In this document: in pieces, positions 58,519 through 64,000 of the stretch
How the letters are laid out: each line of letters starts with the position of its first letter
How positions within the stretch are numbered: the first letter of the stretch is position 1
Origin: Jacaranda mimosifolia
Lineage: Eukaryota > Streptophyta > Magnoliopsida > Lamiales > Bignoniaceae
Reading direction: 5' to 3'
DNA: 64,000 nucleotides
Assembly: GCA_018894105.1 (NCBI GenBank)
Contig: CM032129.1
Span: 15,626,968 to 15,690,967 of the forward strand
Made by a program: the position numbers and the translations under genes
The notes under the pieces: generated by a model
The model's database searches: none
The model's input: the letters and a program-made list of their open reading frames with translations, nothing else
What the model was told of the DNA's origin: nothing

Positions 58519-61500
58519 CTAAAGCCAATTCCCCATAGCCTTAAGATCCATCTTCTCAAGATGTCCCTTAAAGACCTTTTACCATAGGGGTTTGGTCAGT
58601 TGATTTGCTGTATTCTCTTCCAAGGCAATTCTCTCCACTTGGATGTTGCCTCTATCAATGATCTCTCGAATCAAGTGATATCGCCCCAATATGTGCTTGG
58701 ATCGCTAATGAAATCTTGGATCTTTAGCTTGCGCTACTGGCCTTTTCTTGTCACAGAAGACAACTACTGGCTTAGTATTGCTAGGCACTACATTCAACTA
58801 TTGAATGAAGTTTTTCATCCAAACACCTTCTTTTGCAGCTTTTAAAGCCACAATATATTCTGCCTCTGTGGTAGAGTCGGTCGTGGTGTCTTGTTTGGAA
58901 CTCTTCCAATTCACCACACTGCCATTGAGGCAAAATACAAATTCAGAAGTGGATTTTAGGTCATTTACATCGGATTGGAAACTTGAATCCAAAAAATTTT
59001 TAGTTTCAATTCTCCACTATCGTATACAACAAACAAATCCTTAGTTCTTCCCAGGTACTTAAGGATCACTTTTATGACTATCCAGTAACTTTCATCAGGA
59101 TTGGATTGGAAACGGCTCGTAACACTTAGAGTGTATGCCATATCCAGTCTTGTACATTGAACTGCATACATTATGCTCCCAATAGCAGAGGCATAAGGTA
59201 TGTGGGACATTCTTTGTCTCTCATCATCAGTCTAAGGGGCCATGGACTTGGAGAGACGAAAACCATGTCCCATAGGAATAAATCCCCTTTTGGATTCCTC
59301 CATACTAAACCTCATTAGTATTTTGTCAATGTATTGGTTTTGGGAAAGCCTCAGTATCCTCTTAGATCTATCTCTATTGATACGTATTCCCAATATGTAA
59401 GATGTTTCTCCCAAATCCTTTATAGAGAATTGAGTAGATAACCATTCTTTAGTACACTGTAACATTCCTACCTCATTCCCAATGAGTAGAATGTTATCAA
59501 CATAAAGCACAATAAACTATATTCTACTCTTTCTAGCCTTCATATACACACATGGTTCATATATATTTTTGACAAAATCAAACTATTTAACTATCTTGTC
59601 AAAACATATGTTCCAACTTCGGGACACCGATTTGAGTCCATAAATGGATCTTTGGAGTTTGCAAACCTTTTGCTCACTCTCCTTGGATGTAAAACCTTGT
59701 GATTGCTCCATATAAATTTCTTCTTCAATATCTCCATTGAGGAAAGTAATTTTTACTTCTATTTTCCATATCTCATAGTCGTAATATGTAGCTCTGGCTA
59801 GTAGAATCCGAATGGACTTAGGCATTACGATCGGTGAAAAGGTGATTTAGAAATCAATACCGGGTCTTTGAGTGTAACCTTTTGCACTAGTTGTGCCTTA
59901 AAAGTTGCTATTTCTCCATCGACTCCAAGTTTTCGCTTATAGATGCACTTGCAACTAATGAGAACTATTCCCATTGATAGATCTACCAAAGTCCATACTT
60001 TGTTGGAGTACATGGAGTCCATTTTGGATCTCATGGCGTCTTTCCAATGTCCTGAGTCTATGTCTGACATAGCTTCCTCGTAGCTCTTCGAATTACTATC
60101 TGATTGTCCCATCTCATGAAGGAATCCAAACCTTTCAGGTTGCTTCTTGATTCGGTCCAACCGTCTAAGAGGTTGTGTGTGGGGCCGTTGACCTCTACTT
60201 GTTTTTACCGCTTGTGGGATTTGTTGATCATTTTGAACTTCATCAAGTTCAACAATAACGCCATTTCTATCTAAAAGAAATTCCTTTTCTAAAAAATGGG
60301 TGTTCATCGCGACAAACATCTTTTATTCTAAGGGATCATAAAAGTAATAACCCAAAGACTCTCTTGGGTATCCCACAAACTTGCACAAGGTGGATCTTCT
60401 ATTCAACTTATCTCCCACAGTCAGTCTCATGTAGGCAGGAGGTCCCCAAATTTTAAGGTAGTTATAAGAGGGTGGTTTGTCATACCACACCTCATGTGGT
60501 GTTTTTAGCATCAACATTGGTGGTACCACATTTAGTAGCTTCGCCACCGTTTCTAAAGTGTAACCCCAAAAGGAGATGGGTACATAGAAAAAGCTCATCA
60601 TGGAATGTACTATGTCCAGCAAAGTATGGTTTCTTTTTTTGGCTACCCCATTATGTTGGGGTGTGCCGATGGAATCCATTGTGAGAGAATCTCATTCTCT
60701 TTTAGATAATATGAGAACTCAGTACTTAAGTATTCTCTCCCATGATCCAATCAAATAGCTTTAATACTAAGTCCCTTTTGCTTCGCCACTTCATTCCTAT
60801 ACTCTTTGAACTTTTAAAAGGCTTCGAACTTGTACTTTATAAAATACACATGTCCGAACCGACTATAATCATCGGTAAAGGTAACGAAGTAGGAATAGCC
60901 TCCCTTCGCACTAACTCTTAGTGGGCCACAAGTATCTGTATGGATCAAATCCAAATGACTTGTGGTTTGCTCCGTTTGTCCTACAAAAGGAGCCTAGGTC
61001 ATTTTTCTCTTTCAATAAGATTCAAAAGTAAGAAGTTCCTCAATGCCACTAACATTTAGTTCTTTGAGAGCTTCTAGCTTGTTTATCCTATTTTTAGAAA
61101 TATGCCCAAGCCTTGCATGCCAAAGAATGGCATCTTCTTGGTTATCTATTTTTCTTTTACTTGATTGAATATGAATTACTGAAGGTTGGGAATCTAGTAT
61201 GTGTAATCCATTATTTAATGTAGCTTGTGCAATTAAAGAACCATTCTTTAATCCTTTCGATACACCATTCGATATAGAAAAATTAAATTCTTCATTATCT
61301 AGAACGGGCAGTGAAATAATATTCTTAACAAGTTGGGGTACATAATAATAAGATTTAGCTCAATACAAGTATTCCCCAAGTCTAACTTTACTACACCATG
61401 GACTGTGGCAGTAACTATTACTTTATTTCCTAGGCAGAGGATCATATCCCCTTTACGTAGAATTTTTTATCTTTCCATCTTCTGTAACAAATTACAAAGG

Positions 61501-62397
61501 TGAGAACCACATGAGGTATCAAATACCCATGATGAAGAATTAGTAATTAAGTACATTTCATTGAAATACATACCTTTCCCAAGGGTGCCAAGGTATTCCT
61601 TACAGTTTCCTTTCTAATGCCCCATGTCGCCACAGTAAAAACAAGTTGCATCAGTTTTGTCACCTTTCTTTTTCTTAACTCCCCCGAAACCTTCAAGGGT
61701 TGTTTCCCTTTTGAGGAAGAACTATTTTTCCTCTTACCTCCTTTCTAGAACCCCTAAGGCCCTTTGATTTGCAGGCAGAAGCAAGCATAAGAGGCTTTTC
61801 CTTTTACATAGTCGCCTCGACGGTCACATGTATGTTCACCAATTCATTAATTGTGATCTCTTACTTGGACATATTGAAGTTCATAACGAATTGGTCTAAC
61901 AAAGGGGGCAACAATTGGAGGATCAGATCTATGTAAAGGTCATTGTCCATGACCACTTGAAGTTGTCCAAGCTTTTTGATGATCCCTATCATCTTGAGGT
62001 CGTGATAGTAGACATTAGTACCTTCACTCATCTGTGCCCTAAAGAGCTCCTTCAACATGGCAAACATTTCGTGTCTAGTTTGGACACCAGGCAACTCTTG
62101 CAGGTGTGTGTAGATCTCACATACATGTCACATACGCTCATGAGTTTTTTAAAGCTCATTAGTCATAGATGCCGTCATAAGGCATATTACTTATAGATCA
62201 TTATCCACAAGTTTGGTGAACACTTCACGTACCTCATTGGTGGCATCATCGCCCAATGCGTCCAGCAAACATTGATCAAGCATGTAATTCTACTTTTCAG
62301 AGTCAAGAATAATTTTAAGGTTCCTTAACCAATTATGGAAGTTAGGCCTGGTGAGTTTATTTGTTTTCAAAATACATGCGAGGGGATTTTTAGCCAT
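58519..62397 (-). pseudogene. Decayed gag-pol polyprotein of element I
   Basis: Gag starts at ATG 62397 with MAKNPLACILKTNKLTRPNF, followed by the conserved FHNWLRNLKIIL block. Its zinc knuckle near 61617-61655 keeps CFYCGDMGH but has a stop after His. Protease/pre-integrase is about 61570-61080, integrase about 61070-60323, linker 60319-59880, RT about 59870-59235 and RNase H about 59210-58700. In integrase the expected catalytic Glu is Lys (PQHNGVAKKRNHT). In RT the active-site box is YVDN (59504-59493). The C-terminus MGNWL precedes a TAG abutting the polypurine tract. About ten frameshifts or stops are visible. Confidence 0.86.
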
Positions 62398-64000
62398 TTT
62401 TCATAGTTCAAAGATTTCAAAAATCTACAAGAGGCAAAAAAAGAGTATATAAGCATATGAATGAATTATTGATATTGCAGAAATAGTTTCATGGCCTTTC
62501 AAGAATGTTTTTCTCCCACTATTTTATCAAATCCTTCACCTCCTAGAATAATTCAGGAAATCTCATTTCCTAGTGAGAATCAAGATCCTAAGGAGTTGCG
62601 AGCAAACCCTTATAATCGAGTGCCATCCACAAGAAATCGAAGGGTAAGCAACTTTTGCTAATTGCATCTCATGCAACTCTTGATGTATTTTGCCTCAATT
62701 TTCACATAAACCCACATAACTGTGTGCCATCTATTTTACTAGGTGTTTAGTCCAACCTACCACTCAAATTTTGATTCAAGACGAGCACCACAACATCCCC
62801 TGTAATCGAGTGCCAATGTGCGGGCATTCTTGATTCAAAAATGCATCTAATGCTTAGTGCTTCCTCACCACTTTCCTCCTAATATAACCCCCTTAACCGA
62901 GTGCCATCACAAAAAATCGGTAGCATCGTCATGGCATACACTATTGGTAGAAGACATGAATTAATTAAAACTCTGTTTAGTTTATATCCATTTTGACTTC
63001 ATATTGAAAGCACTTAGACGTTCTAAGGGGGGTTTTTTCTTGCAAAGACCTCATCATTTTATCTTTTTATTTTAGTTTTCTATATCCTAACCAAGCATTT
63101 CATACATTAATAGGATATGGAAAACATAAATAAGTAAATACACCTAGTATGCCCCTAGGGTGGGATGACCATGAGCCTAACCAAGTGGTGCACTTAGAGC
63201 CATATGTGCACCACCTAGTCGATTTTAAGTGGGTTGATTAAATCTAGCTATTACATGAGTGTATCCCCATATATTCATGGGTCTTCAAAAGTCTCCATGC
63301 CTCCAACAACCTTTTTTGCTCCATGCAATATTTACATGAGAAAGAAATCTTCACTCCCAGTGATTATACTCTCACAACTTTTACATGATAGAATAAAAGA
63401 GGCATGCAAGCCCTAATTCAATACAACCCTTCTCAACATCTTGAAATGAATAAAATCAATATTAAAGGCTCATGATCATCCCCATTCATTCACATCCATT
63501 CAACAATTAAATAAACAATAAATAAATCTAGAATTAACAATTAATTCCAACAATTAGATGCTTATCTCATAAACAAATAATTGGCCAAGCATAACATTTA
63601 TGCAATAAGTTGAAGATTAACTTTAACTAATTTTTAAAAGCATTCAAAAATGTCAAACATAAATTTGAGAGCTTGCACAACACTTGTGCATCCATGGCGT
63701 ATAAATCAAAACACTTTTGAACACAAAAAGGAGTCAAAATTTGAGGTAATTTCAGCCATGACCAAAACTGGTTGCTGCCCGCCCAGGCTGGGCACATAGT
63801 CACATGGCAGGTGCACACCTGGCACTTTCATTGCTGGGCAGCGCTCGGCCGAGGCAAGGTAGCCTGCTCTGTTTCAAGGTGTAGGTCAAGATACCTCAAT
63901 TTTCTCAATATTTTGTGTACCAAAAAATCTATAACAACTTCTAAACATGATTTCACACATTATAACTGATATTTTAGAATTAAAACCACTTTTAAAAACT
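62398..64000 (-). other. 5' leader of element I (partial)
   Basis: This non-coding leader aligns with those of A and E. The slot array is at 62605-62945. A GC-rich, inverted-repeat-rich segment is at about 63765-63880. The window ends about 0.4 kb before the expected primer site. Open frames at 63234-63416, 63627-63818 and 63772-63969 show no conserved coding signal. Confidence 0.75.
62605..62945 (-). repeat. Four-unit leader array of element I
   Basis: Slots on the plus strand are 62615-62624 atcgagtgcc, 62719-62728 actgtgtgcc, 62805-62814 atcgagtgcc and 62896-62905 accgagtgcc. Unit 4 has arms accga (62896-62900) and tcggt (62917-62921). Unit 3 has gcac/gtgc. The sequence atggca at 62931-62936 complements tgccat of the slots. 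Confidence 0.55.

Larger units (their letters stand above)
56259..64000 (-). mobile_element. Ty1/copia (Angela-like) element I (right end outside window)
   Basis: The 3' LTR (56259-58504), polypurine tract, gag-pol (62397-58519) and most of the leader are present. The primer site and 5' LTR lie past 64000. It inserted into gag of element H in the same orientation. The left half of the expected TSD would be atgat (56254-56258). Confidence 0.88.

Noticed and set aside
1..64000. tRNA, rRNA or other structured host RNA genes
   Set aside because: I looked for cloverleaf and conserved rRNA strings on both strands and saw only the tRNA-Met-complementary primer sites of retrotransposons.

Overview
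This window is AT-rich plant nuclear DNA, almost certainly from an angiosperm with a large repeat-filled genome. The evidence is Ty1/copia elements of the Angela/BARE type, a Ty3/gypsy fragment, a RICESLEEPER-like hAT transposon, a CACTA element, hAT MITEs and plant-style introns. I see no rRNA, tRNA, CRISPR or prokaryotic feature. No complete functional protein gene is visible.

One copia family dominates. Its LTRs are about 2.2 kb, begin TGTTGGAATAGT, end in CA, and are followed by a tRNA-Met-like primer site. Insertion order can be read from target-site duplications (TSDs). Positions 1-24594 hold an outer LTR (1-885 and 22482-22756), itself next to an older LTR (22757-24594). The outer LTR was split by full-length element A (891-22476, TSD agtct). 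A's 3' LTR carries a hAT MITE (1207-1963) and a CACTA element (2383-3584). A's leader carries a plus-strand solo LTR C (10106-19676, TSD cctag). C in turn was split by a Ty3/gypsy remnant (10942-13988) and by internally deleted copia element B (15057-19093, TSD agatg).

Positions 25776-31344 are a 5.6-kb hAT element with a perfect 8-bp TSD and a decayed transposase that keeps its acidic triad. A smaller hAT MITE lies at 32060-32587.

Positions 33210-50059 contain the remains of a small minus-strand host gene that I do not recognise. Five exon candidates are all in phase 0. Its second intron appears to have grown from about 0.5 kb to over 15 kb by insertion of copia element F (34581-48014), Angela-type element E inside F (35305-45564, TSD agaac), and solo LTR G (48333-49710, TSD tactt). 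An in-frame stop and a missing splice donor suggest the gene is dead.

Positions 50968-64000 hold copia element H, interrupted in gag by element I, which runs past the window edge. All Angela-type polyproteins are on the minus strand and broken by stops and frameshifts.

Two non-coding signals recur across this family and are the most novel items: a 12+12-base palindrome just upstream of the LTR TATA box, and four hairpin-like leader units whose ~10-base slot is similar within an element but different between elements.
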